Shown here piece after piece: positions 35,982 to 45,257 of a stretch of DNA of 64,000 nt. Position 1 is the first letter of the stretch, and each line of letters opens with the position of its first letter. Source of the stretch: a bacterium (GTDB lineage Bacteria > Planctomycetota > UBA1135 > UBA2386); assembly GCA_030432695.1 (NCBI GenBank), contig JAUILN010000021.1, positions 62,001-126,000 on the forward strand, written 5' to 3'. The notes under the pieces were generated by a model. That model did no database searches. It worked only from the letters and a program-made list of their open reading frames with translations, and had not been told where the DNA came from. The translations under genes were made by a program, and so were the position numbers.

Positions 35982-36440
35982 ATGGAGCGTTTGGCGAAGG
36001 GCATTCTGTTGTTCGTGGGTCTGATCTCTGCTGCGTGCGTGCTCATGGCCGCTGCCCGACCAGCTTCGAGTGCCGTTGGGTGTAGCTGCAACTTCGAGTT
36101 CGAGATCGTCGGGCCCGGCTGGGCCGTCACTCCGAAGCCCTGCACTGGAAGCTGCGGTGGCGCTGGTTACTCGTGTGTCATGTCCGGGAGCGGGGGGGCG
36201 CCGACATACACGGTCAAGTGTCGGTGCGAGAAGCTGGGAGCCGGTCCCTATGAATGCGATGGGATGAACTGTTTCGTGACTCTGATCATGAGGGTCGCGG
36301 AGGGACCGGACGTGTACGATGACCATGAGTGCCGCACGGAAACCTGTCCGAACCCATGTGAGAAGGAGATTCTGGTCCTGGCGGACATTCCGTACAGTAT
36401 GGGCACGCACTGTGATTGCCCGCTGCCTCCAATCAAGTGA
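35982..36440 (+). CDS. Cysteine-rich exported protein
   Basis: A 152-residue protein with a basic start and hydrophobic signal segment (residues 8-30), then a mature part with 14 cysteines in about 120 residues, many in CxC or CxxxC pairs (GCSC, KCRC, HCDC, TCPNPC). This suggests a disulfide-knotted or metal-binding secreted protein. No family recognised. The start has a strong GGAGGAG site. Two genes follow in the same direction; the last encodes a MauE/DoxX-like membrane protein with CGCWG, which would fit a thiol-redox partnership. Base composition is lower in G+C than the flanks. Confidence 0.72.
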   Translation: MERLAKGILLFVGLISAACVLMAAARPASSAVGCSCNFEFEIVGPGWAVTPKPCTGSCGGAGYSCVMSGSGGAPTYTVKCRCEKLGAGPYECDGMNCFVTLIMRVAEGPDVYDDHECRTETCPNPCEKEILVLADIPYSMGTHCDCPLPPIK

Positions 36441-36591
36441 GATGCTTGGCTATCGACGGATTCGGGCCGTCCAGGAGTTCGTCTTCCGTCTCGCGTGGGG
36501 CTCCGTCTCGTCGTGGCACGGGGCCCTGTCGTATCGCGCGCAACAATGATGGTTCTGGTTGGGTAGCAGAGCCAAAGACCGAGTCTTGATC

Positions 36592-38253
36592 ATGCAGAAA
36601 GAGCGCTTTCTTGTTGGGTCCATCCTTGGGTTGCTGGTCTTGGCGTGGCTTGTCTATTGGCTTGTTGGTCAGCGTAGTGAGTTCATCAGTGATTCGGAGT
36701 CTCGCGCTGAATACAGAGAGCCACAGGCGAGCACGGCGAGCGCTAGGGATTTGAATTCCTCTGAGCCTGTTCGTGCGCCGGCCGAACAGTTTGGCGCGCT
36801 CATCAGCGTCAAGTCGGCCAGCGGAGCAGTGCTCCCATCCGCATTCATGTTCTGGTGTGCGTCGAGTACGCGTGCCATAGATGATTCGAATTACCCCATT
36901 GATGTTGCAGCGAATCGTGAGGGTGTCATCCGTGTGACCAAGGACATGGTTCAATCCAAGTCCGGAAGTCATGATGCTGTAGTGGTCTGTTCAGGACACG
37001 TGCCTGCAGTGCTGGATTCCATCGAATTAGGCAGCGAGTATGATGTCGTCCTGTCCCGGGAGTCAGTATTGCTCGCTACTGCCCGCGATTGGCGGGGGCA
37101 TCCCATCGGAGGTGTTCTCGTCGAGTGTTCCAGTGATGCGCAGGGCGGGCGCTCGATCCGAGGGATGATGGATGTGAGTGAGTTTTCACCGCTGACGAGA
37201 AGGCCCACGTATTCGGGAGGGCAAGTCGAGGCGTGCGGTACTACCAGTGCGGGCGGGAATGTGCGGCTCGAATCGCTCTCGCAAGGGACGTATCACATCC
37301 GTGCATGGCACCCCGGGTACTTCGTTGTAGGCGGAATGCCTCCTGGGGGGAGGCTTGATGTGCAGGAGGGGGAGCAAGGGCTGGAGCTGGTATTGACGCC
37401 GGCCTTCGCGGCGGTTGTGGATGTGCGGCCGGAAGACGTGCTGCTGGAGCGATTTCATTTCGAATCGCCCTGGCGACCACCGTATGACCAGTTCTTCGAG
37501 GAGGATATGCTGTCTTTGATGCGGAGGCGCTTTCCCGAGTGCTACGTGCGACTCTTCGCCGTGGATGCGGGTTCCATGCTGCGGTCGTTGGACAAGGAGG
37601 TTGGTCTGGACCTGTTTGTTTCGGGCCGAGGATGGGTAGCGGCTGATGTTATTCCGCAGATGGTCGGGTCTGCCAGGGTTGCTAGTGTCCTGCCGTCAGA
37701 GATGGGGAATCACTCGGGTGCTCCGGAACTGGGTGTCGTCAAGATCACATGCGGTGATGGTGTGGAACGACTCAATCGCTTGTGGCTTTCCTATGATGAG
37801 AAAGTCCCGGAGAGGGTTGCGAATTCCCTGGCGAGCGGGCGTGGTCTCGAGCTCGCGATCAGGCTGGATTCCGACATGCGGCTTCCTTGTGGGGCTTACC
37901 GATTGCTGCATTCGGATGAGAGCGTATTGCGCGCGCTTGGCAGCATGTCGGCGTTCGAGTTGGGCGCCGGGGCGAACAAGGTCATAGACCTGCAAGACTG
38001 CCGGGGGCTGTCTATTCTGCGCTTGCGTGCATCAGGCGATCAGGCAGATGGACTCGTTGCGGTCACGATTGCTCGAGAGGGCAAGGTGCTGCATCGGATG
38101 TCGATCGGCAGGGATCCGCTGCACGTATTGGCTGGAGAGGGGGAATATACCGTGGAGTGGGCTGCGCTTGGATGTTCACCTGGAAAGCGAGTTGTGTCTA
38201 CGCACGGCGGTGGCCGGCGGAATGACATTGAACTGGAGTGTGTCCTGCGATGA
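36592..38253 (+). CDS. Membrane-anchored protein with carboxypeptidase-regulatory-like domains
   Basis: A 553-residue protein: N-terminal membrane anchor (about residues 6-25), a low-complexity Ser/Ala/Glu linker, then Ig/transthyretin-like beta domains with phrases such as LLATARDWRGHPIGGVLVEC and LSQGTYHIRAWHPGYFVV. It probably projects from the membrane. ATG at 36592 puts the anchor at the N-terminus. Codon use is markedly less G+C-biased than the neighbours (the 60 bases from 37741 count to 48% G+C). Its stop overlaps the next start by ATGA. Confidence 0.7.
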   Translation: MQKERFLVGSILGLLVLAWLVYWLVGQRSEFISDSESRAEYREPQASTASARDLNSSEPVRAPAEQFGALISVKSASGAVLPSAFMFWCASSTRAIDDSNYPIDVAANREGVIRVTKDMVQSKSGSHDAVVVCSGHVPAVLDSIELGSEYDVVLSRESVLLATARDWRGHPIGGVLVECSSDAQGGRSIRGMMDVSEFSPLTRRPTYSGGQVEACGTTSAGGNVRLESLSQGTYHIRAWHPGYFVVGGMPPGGRLDVQEGEQGLELVLTPAFAAVVDVRPEDVLLERFHFESPWRPPYDQFFEEDMLSLMRRRFPECYVRLFAVDAGSMLRSLDKEVGLDLFVSGRGWVAADVIPQMVGSARVASVLPSEMGNHSGAPELGVVKITCGDGVERLNRLWLSYDEKVPERVANSLASGRGLELAIRLDSDMRLPCGAYRLLHSDESVLRALGSMSAFELGAGANKVIDLQDCRGLSILRLRASGDQADGLVAVTIAREGKVLHRMSIGRDPLHVLAGEGEYTVEWAALGCSPGKRVVSTHGGGRRNDIELECVLR

Positions 38254-38651
38254 TTGGAGAACGAGCCCTTCGATTCGTGATTGCTACCATATTGGTGGTG
38301 TCGGCTATATCCAAATTCTACTCGGGGCATTCCGCGGGCTATGGTTGGGGCGTTGTCCCGTTCTATGGCGTGGCCTGTGTTGAGGTCTTGCTTGCGGCGG
38401 TGATGTGGTCCCGATGGGCGCTCTTGGGGTATATCGGATCGGTTTGTCTCGGGCTTGGCGGCGCGGTGCTGGCCATCGTAGAAGAGCCTGGTGTGGATTG
38501 CGGGTGTTGGGGAGAGTGGACTCCTGACGATCCTGTGCTCCGTGCGATGATGGCGGGTACTCTAGGCAGTCTGTCTGCTCTTGGATCGTATTGGCGGCTT
38601 GATGCCTCTGCGCAAGAGGGCACAGAGCGTGCAGGAGTTCAAGATGCGTGA
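38250..38651 (+). CDS. MauE/DoxX-like membrane protein with CGCWG motif
   Basis: A 133-residue protein with four predicted membrane helices and the motif DCGCWGEW between helices 3 and 4; MauE-type proteins carry a similar CGCFG. MauE works in disulfide formation of methylamine dehydrogenase subunits in characterised systems. Coupled by ATGA to the anchored beta-domain gene. With the cysteine-rich exported protein at the head of the cassette, a thiol-oxidising or thiol-transfer role is a reasonable inference. Confidence 0.75.
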   Translation: MIGERALRFVIATILVVSAISKFYSGHSAGYGWGVVPFYGVACVEVLLAAVMWSRWALLGYIGSVCLGLGGAVLAIVEEPGVDCGCWGEWTPDDPVLRAMMAGTLGSLSALGSYWRLDASAQEGTERAGVQDA

Positions 38652-39036
38652 TGTCGCGAGGGCCTCGAAGGCAACGCTGGGAGGCTTCGCGTCGGCCGGT
38701 GTGCTCGAACGCCGGTTCGGCGAGCGCGGCATGTGAACACCGATGCGAAGCGCGAAGGGGCGTTGACCCGGTCATCTGCGAGTGGATGGGGTGTGGGCTT
38801 ATCGTGGATGGTGCCTCACAAGAGGAAGGGGGCCAGAGGGATCCTCGACCTTGGCGCCGGCAGCTCCCTTCCCCATGGAGTTGTGTCGGCGCGCCGCGGC
38901 GAAGCCGCACAGTGTTGTAGACCCGGCGAAGCCGGAGCGGCGCGCCGATGGATGGCTGGTGCGAAGGGCAACCACGCGTGCTGCGCGTAGGAAGCACAAG
39001 CTGCGAACTGGAGTCCGGCCCCGTGAAGCCGGCCTG
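38652..39036. other. Gene-free stretch between the cassette and the IS91 remnant
   Basis: No coding region could be supported in these 385 bases. It holds the compound inverted repeat at 38886-38948. The right part may be decayed 3' sequence of the IS91-type transposase gene, but the expected C-terminal cysteine motif is not readable. Confidence 0.45.
38886..38948. repeat. Compound palindrome with two GAA-loop hairpins
   Basis: TCGGCGCGCCG (38886-38896) is matched inverted by CGGCGCGCCGA (38938-38948). Between them are two small hairpins with the same loop: GCGGC-GAA-GCCGC (38896-38908) and CCGGC-GAA-GCCGG (38923-38935). This looks like a REP/BIME-type structure. Confidence 0.55.
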
Positions 39037-39452
39037 CGCCGATCTCCCGAAGCTCCGCCGCATCAACTCCGCCCACGTCTAGCGGCGTCGCCAATGCGGC
39101 TGCCTCTCTCACCTCTCGGCAACCGCCCCGCATATGGTCGTTGCTGCTTCGACCGGAACGCCGACCGCCGCCCCTCGTCCTCGGGAGGGCCTGGCACCAG
39201 CCGCTCGCGGTGCGATGCCCCGGGCGCGAGTGCTCCCTGGAACGAGATCAGGATTTGATGCGGTTGCGGGGCCAGCGCCGACAGCCGCTCGATCAGGATC
39301 AGCGGCGCGAAGACCACCAGCTTCGTGCCGGCTTCCCACCGCGGCTTGAATCGGCACAGCACCTTGCCGTCGCGCGTCCATGCCAACCGCGATTCGTCCG
39401 ACGCGGGGCGCAGCGCATACCGACACAACCGCTCCAGTGCGTCTTCCCGCCC
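39037..39452 (-). pseudogene. IS91-type (Y2) transposase remnant
   Basis: The minus strand reads EDALERLCRYALRP, RLAWTRDGKVLCRFKPRWEAG, LILIERLSALAPQPHQILI and FQGALAPGASHRERLVP, which is the C-terminal core of IS91-family transposases. After a gap with a stop, TWAELMRRSFG near 39060 matches the next conserved block. The catalytic HUH and tyrosine part and the zinc-binding ends are missing. It is not functional and sits just right of the low-G+C cassette. Confidence 0.78.
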
Positions 39453-39566
39453 CTCCGTAACACGCGTCGCAGCCGTCGAAGCTGGTGCCGGCCGAGCGGG
39501 CGGCGCGGCGGACGGGCAGGCCCAAGGCGTCGAGGCGGTCGGCGGCGCGGGGCCTGACGCGGCGCG

Positions 39567-41045
39567 TCAGTCGAGCCAGGCCGGCACGCCGAGGTTGCCG
39601 GTCCGGTCCACGGCCCTCACCGCGACCGCGTCGGCGTCGTCGGCGAGGGGCACGGGGTCCTGCTGCGCGGCCGGCACGATCGACTGGCGCCAGGTGCCCT
39701 TCACGCGCTGGTCGATCACGTAGAGGAACACGTCGTCGGCGGAGCTCTGGATCTTCACCGCGCGCGCGCCGCGGTGCTTGCCCGCGTCGAGCTTCGGGGC
39801 AGCCGGTGCATCGGCGTCGAGCCAGGACGACGCGGGCACCAGCGCCGGTCGCGACCAGGGGCCTTTGCGCAGCGCCTCGGCCAACGCGCTGCTCTCACCC
39901 TGCAGCGACTTCATGCTGAACAGGCAGAGCCCCGGGCCCTCGGGCACCATGCCGCGGACGATCTGCACCTGGTTGAGGATCTCGGTGACGCCTTCGGGGC
40001 CGCGCGCGCGGCCGATCGAGGTGCCCGGCCACAGATGGCGCTGCGCGGTGTTCTGTTCGCTCCACCAACCGAGCAGCACCGGGAAGCTCTGCGGCACCTG
40101 CGCGATCGGCCAGTAGAGCTGCGGAGTGAAGTAGTCGACCCAGCCCTCGTTCAGCCACTTCTTCGCGTCGGCGTAGAGCGCGTCGTACTGGTCGAGGCCT
40201 TGGATCGAGGCCGGGTGGCCCGGTCGCCAGATCCCGAACGGCGAGATGCCGAAGCGGCAGCGCGAGTCGATCTCGTGGACCTCGCGGTGCACGCGGGCTA
40301 CGAACGTGTCGACCGCCGCGCGGCGCCAGTCGCCCTTCGAAAGTGGGCCGCCCTGCTCGCGGTAGGCGGCGTAGTCCTCGGCGTCGGGGAAGTCCTTGCC
40401 GTCGTTGTAGGAGTCGTAGGGGTAGAAGTAGTCGTCGAAGTGGATGCCGTCGACGTCGTAGCGGCGCACCACGTCGGCGATCACCGCGGCCGAGTGGTCC
40501 TGCACCGCCTGCCTGGTCGGCACCATCCACCAGTAGCCCTTGTCGCCGAGTTCGACGACCAGCTTCGGGTTGGTCTTCACCAGCGCGTCCTTGGCGAAGC
40601 CGCCCTTCTGGCTCGGGTGGTTGGCGCGGTAGGGGTTGAACCAGGCGTGCAGTTCGAGGCCGCGGCGGTGGGCTTCGTCGACCCAGAACTCCAGCGGGTC
40701 GTAGGCGGGGCGAGGAGCCTGGCCCTGCTTGCCGGTGAGGTAGTACGACCAGGGCTCGAGCTCCGAGCGATACAGCGCGTCGGTGTGCGGGCGGACCTGG
40801 AACACCACCGCGTTCATGCCCAGCTCGACGAGGCGGTCGAGGATGGCCGTGGCCTCGGCTTGCTGGTCCTTGGTGGCGAGTCCGGACTTGGACGGCCAGT
40901 CGATGTTGGCGACGGTCGCGACCCAGGCGGCGCGGAACTCGCGCGGCGGGGTCGGCAGGTCGGCGGCGGTGGGGCGGGAGTCGTCCTGGGCCGGGGCGGG
41001 GATGGCGGCCAGGAACGCGAGCGGGGTCAGCCAGCGTCGGAGCAT
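39567..41045 (-). CDS. GHL10-type (family 10-like) glycoside hydrolase
   Basis: A 492-residue protein with a signal peptide ending PAPAQ and the glycosyl-hydrolase-like 10 (formerly DUF187) TIM-barrel: EFRAAWVATVANIDWPSK, LGMNAVVFQVRPHTDALY, ELHAWFNPYRAN, DGIHFDDYFYPY and FGISPFGIWRPG. A C-terminal beta domain follows (RAVKIQSSADDVFLYVI). The family acts on peptidoglycan-like or polysaccharide substrates; the specific one is unknown. It lies 38 bases after the TPR-PDZ gene in the same direction. Confidence 0.9.
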   Translation of the reverse strand: MLRRWLTPLAFLAAIPAPAQDDSRPTAADLPTPPREFRAAWVATVANIDWPSKSGLATKDQQAEATAILDRLVELGMNAVVFQVRPHTDALYRSELEPWSYYLTGKQGQAPRPAYDPLEFWVDEAHRRGLELHAWFNPYRANHPSQKGGFAKDALVKTNPKLVVELGDKGYWWMVPTRQAVQDHSAAVIADVVRRYDVDGIHFDDYFYPYDSYNDGKDFPDAEDYAAYREQGGPLSKGDWRRAAVDTFVARVHREVHEIDSRCRFGISPFGIWRPGHPASIQGLDQYDALYADAKKWLNEGWVDYFTPQLYWPIAQVPQSFPVLLGWWSEQNTAQRHLWPGTSIGRARGPEGVTEILNQVQIVRGMVPEGPGLCLFSMKSLQGESSALAEALRKGPWSRPALVPASSWLDADAPAAPKLDAGKHRGARAVKIQSSADDVFLYVIDQRVKGTWRQSIVPAAQQDPVPLADDADAVAVRAVDRTGNLGVPAWLD

Positions 41046-41083
41046 GGCGCGCAGGCTATTCGATTCCGGGCCCGGAGAACCGA

Positions 41084-42640
41084 TCAGCGTCGCGGGGCCA
41101 TGCCGGCGGAGAGCTGGCGCGGCTCGTCGCCCGAGTCGGTCTGCACGTGCAGCCATACCGGCTGCCCGATGCGCTGGACGTTCATCAGTCGTTCCCAGCG
41201 CCCCCGGGTGATCGGTTCCAGGTAGATGCGCGTGAGCACGTCGCCGCGCGCGAAGCCGTGCAGGTCCGCGGCACCACCGGCTCGCACGTCTTCGATCACC
41301 ACGACGACCTGTTCGTCGTCGGCGGCCGGGTCGGGTTCGAAGCGCGAGGTCATGCCGAAGTCGAGGACAGGTTCTGGAGCCGCATCGTCGAGGCCGCGCA
41401 GGATGGTGCGTGCGGTGTTCCACTGGTTCCAGTCCACCATGCCGGTGTTCACGCAGCTCTCCAACAGGGCGAGGTAGCGGTCTTCGTCACCGCGGAGTCG
41501 GGCGCGCCATGCGGCGAAGAACAGCAGCGGGCAGGCCTCCAGAGGTTCGCCTCGCCAGGTGGAGACCACCTCGGCTTCGCCGGTACCGTTCAAGCACAGG
41601 TCCACGACCCGGCGTTCCTGAGCGGTCGGTTCGCGGCCGGCAGCAGCGAGGTCGTCGCGCAGCCGTTGGTCGGCGGGCTCGACTCCGAGCCGCAGCGATT
41701 CCTCGCACCAGCGCATCGCCAGCACCCAGTAGGCGAACTCCGGGACACGCCGCTCCCAGGCCTGCTCGAAGTTCTGGTGGGCGGCCTCGGTGTCGGCGGT
41801 CGCGAGCCGGATGTAGCCGAGCGACAACGCGGCCTGGCACGCGGTCTTCTCGACTTCCGAGTCGCGCGCGTCGGTGAGGTCGGCCACTGCGGTGTCGAGG
41901 TCGTCGAGGTACCATGCCAGCTTGCCGCGGCGGTAGGCTCCTGCTCCCGAGTCGTCGGCGCTGAGCAGCCCGTGCGCCACGCGCAGTGCGCGGTCGGGGT
42001 GGCCGCGCTGGATCTCGAGCCAGGCGAGCTGTTCGATCCATTCCATGTTCTCCGGCGCGAGCATCACCGCGGTCTCGGCAGGACGGAGCGCGCCGTCGAA
42101 GTGGCCGCGCATCCTGTTGAGCATGGCCAGGCCCGCCCATCCGCCGGAGTTGTCCCGGTCGAGTTCGATCGCCAGTCGGTAGGCCTTCTCGGCCTCGTCG
42201 GGCCGCTGTTGGTCGACGTAGAGGCAGCCGCGAAGGAAGAAGAGTTCGAAGGTCCGGCCGCCCAGCTTCTCCGCGGCATCCAGATCGGCGTGTGCCGCCG
42301 CGAAGGCCTTCGTCCGATGGTGGGCCCTCGCCGACGCCAGCCGGTAGCGCGGCTCCTCAGGTGCGAGCTCGATCGAGCGTCGGAGCTGGGCGATCGCCTC
42401 CTGGTGGTCGCCCTGGGCCGTCAGGACCAGACCGAGCAGGTAGTGGATCGACGCATGGCTTCGGCCCGACGCGATCAGTCCTTCCAGCAGTGCGCGAGCC
42501 TCGTCATGGCGGCCCTGCTCGAACAGCTCGCCGGCCTCCACGTAGCGGTCGCGGAGCTTCGGGACCTGGGCGCCGAGACCGGGCGCTGTCAGGCCGGCGG
42601 TCGCGAGGGCGAGGAGCGCGAGTCGGAGCGCGGATCGCAT
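41084..42640 (-). CDS. Secreted TPR protein with C-terminal PDZ-like domain
   Basis: A 518-residue protein with a signal peptide ending LGAQ, then tetratricopeptide repeats (for example ASIHYLLGLVLTAQGDHQEA and PRYRLASARAHHRTKAFAAA) over roughly residues 30-330, and a PDZ-like end (VVVVIEDVRAGGAADLHGFARGDVL). Likely a periplasmic scaffold. It may be cotranscribed with the glycosidase downstream. Confidence 0.78.
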   Translation of the reverse strand: MRSALRLALLALATAGLTAPGLGAQVPKLRDRYVEAGELFEQGRHDEARALLEGLIASGRSHASIHYLLGLVLTAQGDHQEAIAQLRRSIELAPEEPRYRLASARAHHRTKAFAAAHADLDAAEKLGGRTFELFFLRGCLYVDQQRPDEAEKAYRLAIELDRDNSGGWAGLAMLNRMRGHFDGALRPAETAVMLAPENMEWIEQLAWLEIQRGHPDRALRVAHGLLSADDSGAGAYRRGKLAWYLDDLDTAVADLTDARDSEVEKTACQAALSLGYIRLATADTEAAHQNFEQAWERRVPEFAYWVLAMRWCEESLRLGVEPADQRLRDDLAAAGREPTAQERRVVDLCLNGTGEAEVVSTWRGEPLEACPLLFFAAWRARLRGDEDRYLALLESCVNTGMVDWNQWNTARTILRGLDDAAPEPVLDFGMTSRFEPDPAADDEQVVVVIEDVRAGGAADLHGFARGDVLTRIYLEPITRGRWERLMNVQRIGQPVWLHVQTDSGDEPRQLSAGMAPRR

Positions 42641-42662
42641 CCGTCGATCCTACCCGCGCCGC

Positions 42663-42878
42663 TCACTCCGATCCGGTCGGGCTGTGGCGCGCCTCGGAAC
42701 CTCCCGGCCCGCGCCCGGCCCGCAGCAGGACCACCGCGCCAACCACGCCGGCAGTGATCGGCAGCCACGCGGTGTAGGCCCGCAGCAGGTCGAAGAACTC
42801 CTCCAGGCTCGCGCCGATGAGCACGCCGCAGATGAGGAGGCCGAGGGCGAGCGCGAACGATGGGGTGCGTCGGTTCAT
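42663..42878 (-). CDS. Small two-helix membrane protein
   Basis: A 71-residue protein with two hydrophobic helices (about residues 8-25 and 36-54) and a Gly/Ser/Arg-rich tail. No family recognised. Start at ATG 42878; a GTG two codons upstream is possible. It sits between the TPR gene and the EEP gene in the same direction. Confidence 0.5.
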   Translation of the reverse strand: MNRRTPSFALALGLLICGVLIGASLEEFFDLLRAYTAWLPITAGVVGAVVLLRAGRGPGGSEARHSPTGSE

Positions 42879-42920
42879 GACCACCGGGGGGTCGGGGGGC
42901 AGGGATCGGGGTCACGGAAT

Positions 42921-43805
42921 CTACCGAATCTGCTCCCCGAGCCGGTAGCGGACCAGCAGGGCCAGGTGGTCGCTCGGGTACCGGTCGCTCGGCAGGCGGG
43001 TCGGGCCGATGTCGTGGTCGGCTGGGATCGACAGGCAGGCGACGGGTCGCAGGTCTTCCGAGTGCCAGAGGTAGTCGATGGTGCGGCGCGCCTCGCCCGT
43101 GGCGCGGACCTTCCAGGTGGTCCAGTCGGGCTCGGCGCCGCTCGCGAGGTCCGCGTAGCTGCTGCTGAGCCCGAGCGGGTGGCTCGCCATCAGCGCGTGC
43201 GCCGGCGAGCCCGGCACGTCGTTGAAGTCGCCGCCGACGAGCAGGGGGGCTTCGGTGTCCGCGAGTGCGGCGAGCAGTTCGCGGACCTGTTCGGCGCGGA
43301 CCTCCTCGTGGCCGGCTTTGGCCTTCAGGTGGGTGGTCGCGAGGCGGAGTGACCGACCGTCGTGCGAGGTGAGATCGGCGATCACCGCGAGCTGGGTGCG
43401 TGGCGCGCCGGTCCGGGGATCGGTGTAGCGGAGGCAGCGGATCGTGGCGTCGACGAACCGCTCCTCGCGCCAGACCACGCAGCAGCCGTCGCGATCGGGT
43501 TCCTTGGGGTGAAAGGATCCGCGGTAGCCGTGGGCGGCGAGGCGGGGCGCCAGGAAGTCGTCGAAGTGGTCGACCTCCTGCAGGCAGACCACGTCGGGCG
43601 CGCGGCCGTTGCTCCGGTGGTCGAGGATCTCGGTGAGGATGCGCTCGCCGCGGAGTTCCCAACCGAGGTCCTCGGGCCGCGTGCGCAGGAAGCCACCGGA
43701 GGCGGCGAGACCGTCGGCGAGGACGTTCCAGGTCAGGACCAGCAGGTCGTCGGGCGGGGCCGGACCGAGGTCGGGGGACATCGTCCGCGGCAGGGGCTCG
43801 GGCAT
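42921..43805 (-). CDS. Endonuclease/exonuclease/phosphatase (CCR4-like) family protein
   Basis: A 294-residue metal-dependent EEP-fold hydrolase. Motifs in order: LVLTWNVLADGL, VVCLQEVDHF (metal-binding Glu), TTHLKAK (His), GGDFNDVPGSP (Asp-Asn), TIDYLWHS and PSDHLALLV (terminal Asp-His). The nocturnin/CCR4-like pattern is close, so a nucleotide or NADP(H) phosphatase or a 3'-nuclease are candidates. No export signal. A second ATG at 43781 is an alternative start. Confidence 0.88.
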   Translation of the reverse strand: MPEPLPRTMSPDLGPAPPDDLLVLTWNVLADGLAASGGFLRTRPEDLGWELRGERILTEILDHRSNGRAPDVVCLQEVDHFDDFLAPRLAAHGYRGSFHPKEPDRDGCCVVWREERFVDATIRCLRYTDPRTGAPRTQLAVIADLTSHDGRSLRLATTHLKAKAGHEEVRAEQVRELLAALADTEAPLLVGGDFNDVPGSPAHALMASHPLGLSSSYADLASGAEPDWTTWKVRATGEARRTIDYLWHSEDLRPVACLSIPADHDIGPTRLPSDRYPSDHLALLVRYRLGEQIR

Positions 43806-43841
43806 GCGCGGAGTCTCGCCGGGCGCGCGCCGGATGTCATC

Positions 43842-45158
43842 TCAGCCCCGCCGCCGCTTCGGCCGCTTTGGCGCCCCGTGCAGCTCGAGCCACTGCTCGA
43901 ACGGTCCCTCCAGCTCCTCGACGTCGATCCCGAACGCGTCGTCGAACACCGAGCTGCTGTCGCCCTTGCCCTCGGCGAGCGCCAGCTTCAGCCAGGCGAA
44001 GAACTGTTGGCTGCGGTCGGGGTCGGTGTGTTCGTCGAGGAGGTAGGCGACGAACGCATGCGCCGCGGCCCAGTGGGTGCCGACGTCGACCTGCTCGCTG
44101 AACGGGCCGCCGTAGAAGTGGTCGCGGATGCCGAGGTGCAGCAGGTTCTCGACGCCGTACTTCCGGGCACTGCGCGCCAGGTCGACGGTCACCATGTCGA
44201 TCGTCCACGGCCCGATCTCGGCGCGGCCGGCCGGCCCCGACCAGCGGGTCTCCATCCAGCGGGCGAAGCCGAGTTCCGCGGTGGCGTTGAGGCGGTGCTG
44301 CGAGGTCTGCATGCCGGCACCGCGCGCCAGGCAGCGGTGCAGCAGTGCCTGGGTGCCGACCTCGAACAACCGGTGCGGACGCGGGCCGATGCCTTCGGCC
44401 CAGGTCGCGCCGAAGTCGCCGTGCGGCGGCGGCACGTAGTAGGGGATCTTCGCGAAGCCCCACGACGGGAACGCCTCGGCGGTCGAGTGGACCTGGAGCT
44501 CGATCGGCTCCAGCACCTCGCGGAGGCCGAGCTTCGCGCCGAACTCGGTGAACAGCGCGGTGTGCAGGCGCTCGAGGTCGAGCAGCGCGTACACGGCGAC
44601 GTCGAGGCCGGCGTTGGTCTGCACGCGGAAGGTCTCGCTCTCGAGTGTGAAGGCCCGGCCCCATTCGGAGTGGTGCTTCACGAACTCGTCGCGCGGCAGC
44701 CAGCGCGAACCCTCGGGCCACAGCCAGCCGTGTTGCTTGTGTTCGCGGTGGCCGAGCCGCTCGTGGGCCTCGCGGTGGTCGGGCTCGAGCAGCAGCACGC
44801 GGTGGGCCTGGACCGCGGCGAGCTTCGGCAGCTCCTCGGCGTCGGCCCACTCGGCGAGCATCCAGTTCATCTTCGGGTTGTCGGCCGCGGTCAGCGAGCG
44901 GGCGTTGAACTCCTCGAGCTTGTCGCGCAGCAGGTGCACGGCCTTCACCCGCTCGCGCGGCACGCGGATCCGCTTGCCGCCGCGCTGCACCAGGATCTCC
45001 TCCTCGCCGAAGGCTTCGGCGACCCGGCCGACCACGTCCTTGCCGCGGGTCTGCTCGACGCGGTCGCGCAGGTCGTCCTGGCCGGTCGCGGATGCGAGCA
45101 GCGTCAGCGCGAGGAGGGGTAGTTCGAAGACGTGATGGGGTCGGGACCGATTGGTCAT
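43842..45158 (-). CDS. Secreted peptidase-MA/DUF1570-like paralogue 1, no HExxH
   Basis: A 438-residue protein with a signal peptide ending SATGQ. It reads from a short N-terminal beta segment (KDVVGRVAEAFGEEEILVQRGG, an SH3-like start) through WLWPEGSRWLPRDEF to FTLESETFRVQTNAGLDVAVYALLDLERLH and a C-terminal VAYLLDEHTDPDRSQQFFAWL, the arrangement of DUF1570-type gluzincin-like proteins. At the place where HExxH is expected it has QALLHRCLA, so catalysis is doubtful. It is closely related along its whole length to the gene directly upstream (45258-46580). Confidence 0.72.
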   Translation of the reverse strand: MTNRSRPHHVFELPLLALTLLASATGQDDLRDRVEQTRGKDVVGRVAEAFGEEEILVQRGGKRIRVPRERVKAVHLLRDKLEEFNARSLTAADNPKMNWMLAEWADAEELPKLAAVQAHRVLLLEPDHREAHERLGHREHKQHGWLWPEGSRWLPRDEFVKHHSEWGRAFTLESETFRVQTNAGLDVAVYALLDLERLHTALFTEFGAKLGLREVLEPIELQVHSTAEAFPSWGFAKIPYYVPPPHGDFGATWAEGIGPRPHRLFEVGTQALLHRCLARGAGMQTSQHRLNATAELGFARWMETRWSGPAGRAEIGPWTIDMVTVDLARSARKYGVENLLHLGIRDHFYGGPFSEQVDVGTHWAAAHAFVAYLLDEHTDPDRSQQFFAWLKLALAEGKGDSSSVFDDAFGIDVEELEGPFEQWLELHGAPKRPKRRRG

Positions 45159-45257
45159 CGTCCCGAGGCTACGGGGCGAACCCGGTCCTGGTTGCGGCCT
45201 CCGGCGAATGTCCCCGGGAAGCTGGCCCGGCCGCGGCCGCGCGTCGGCCGTCGACGC

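Noticed and set aside
39774-41225. A 483-codon plus-strand frame
   Set aside because: It is the antisense of the GHL10-type glycosidase gene and contains no recognisable domain.
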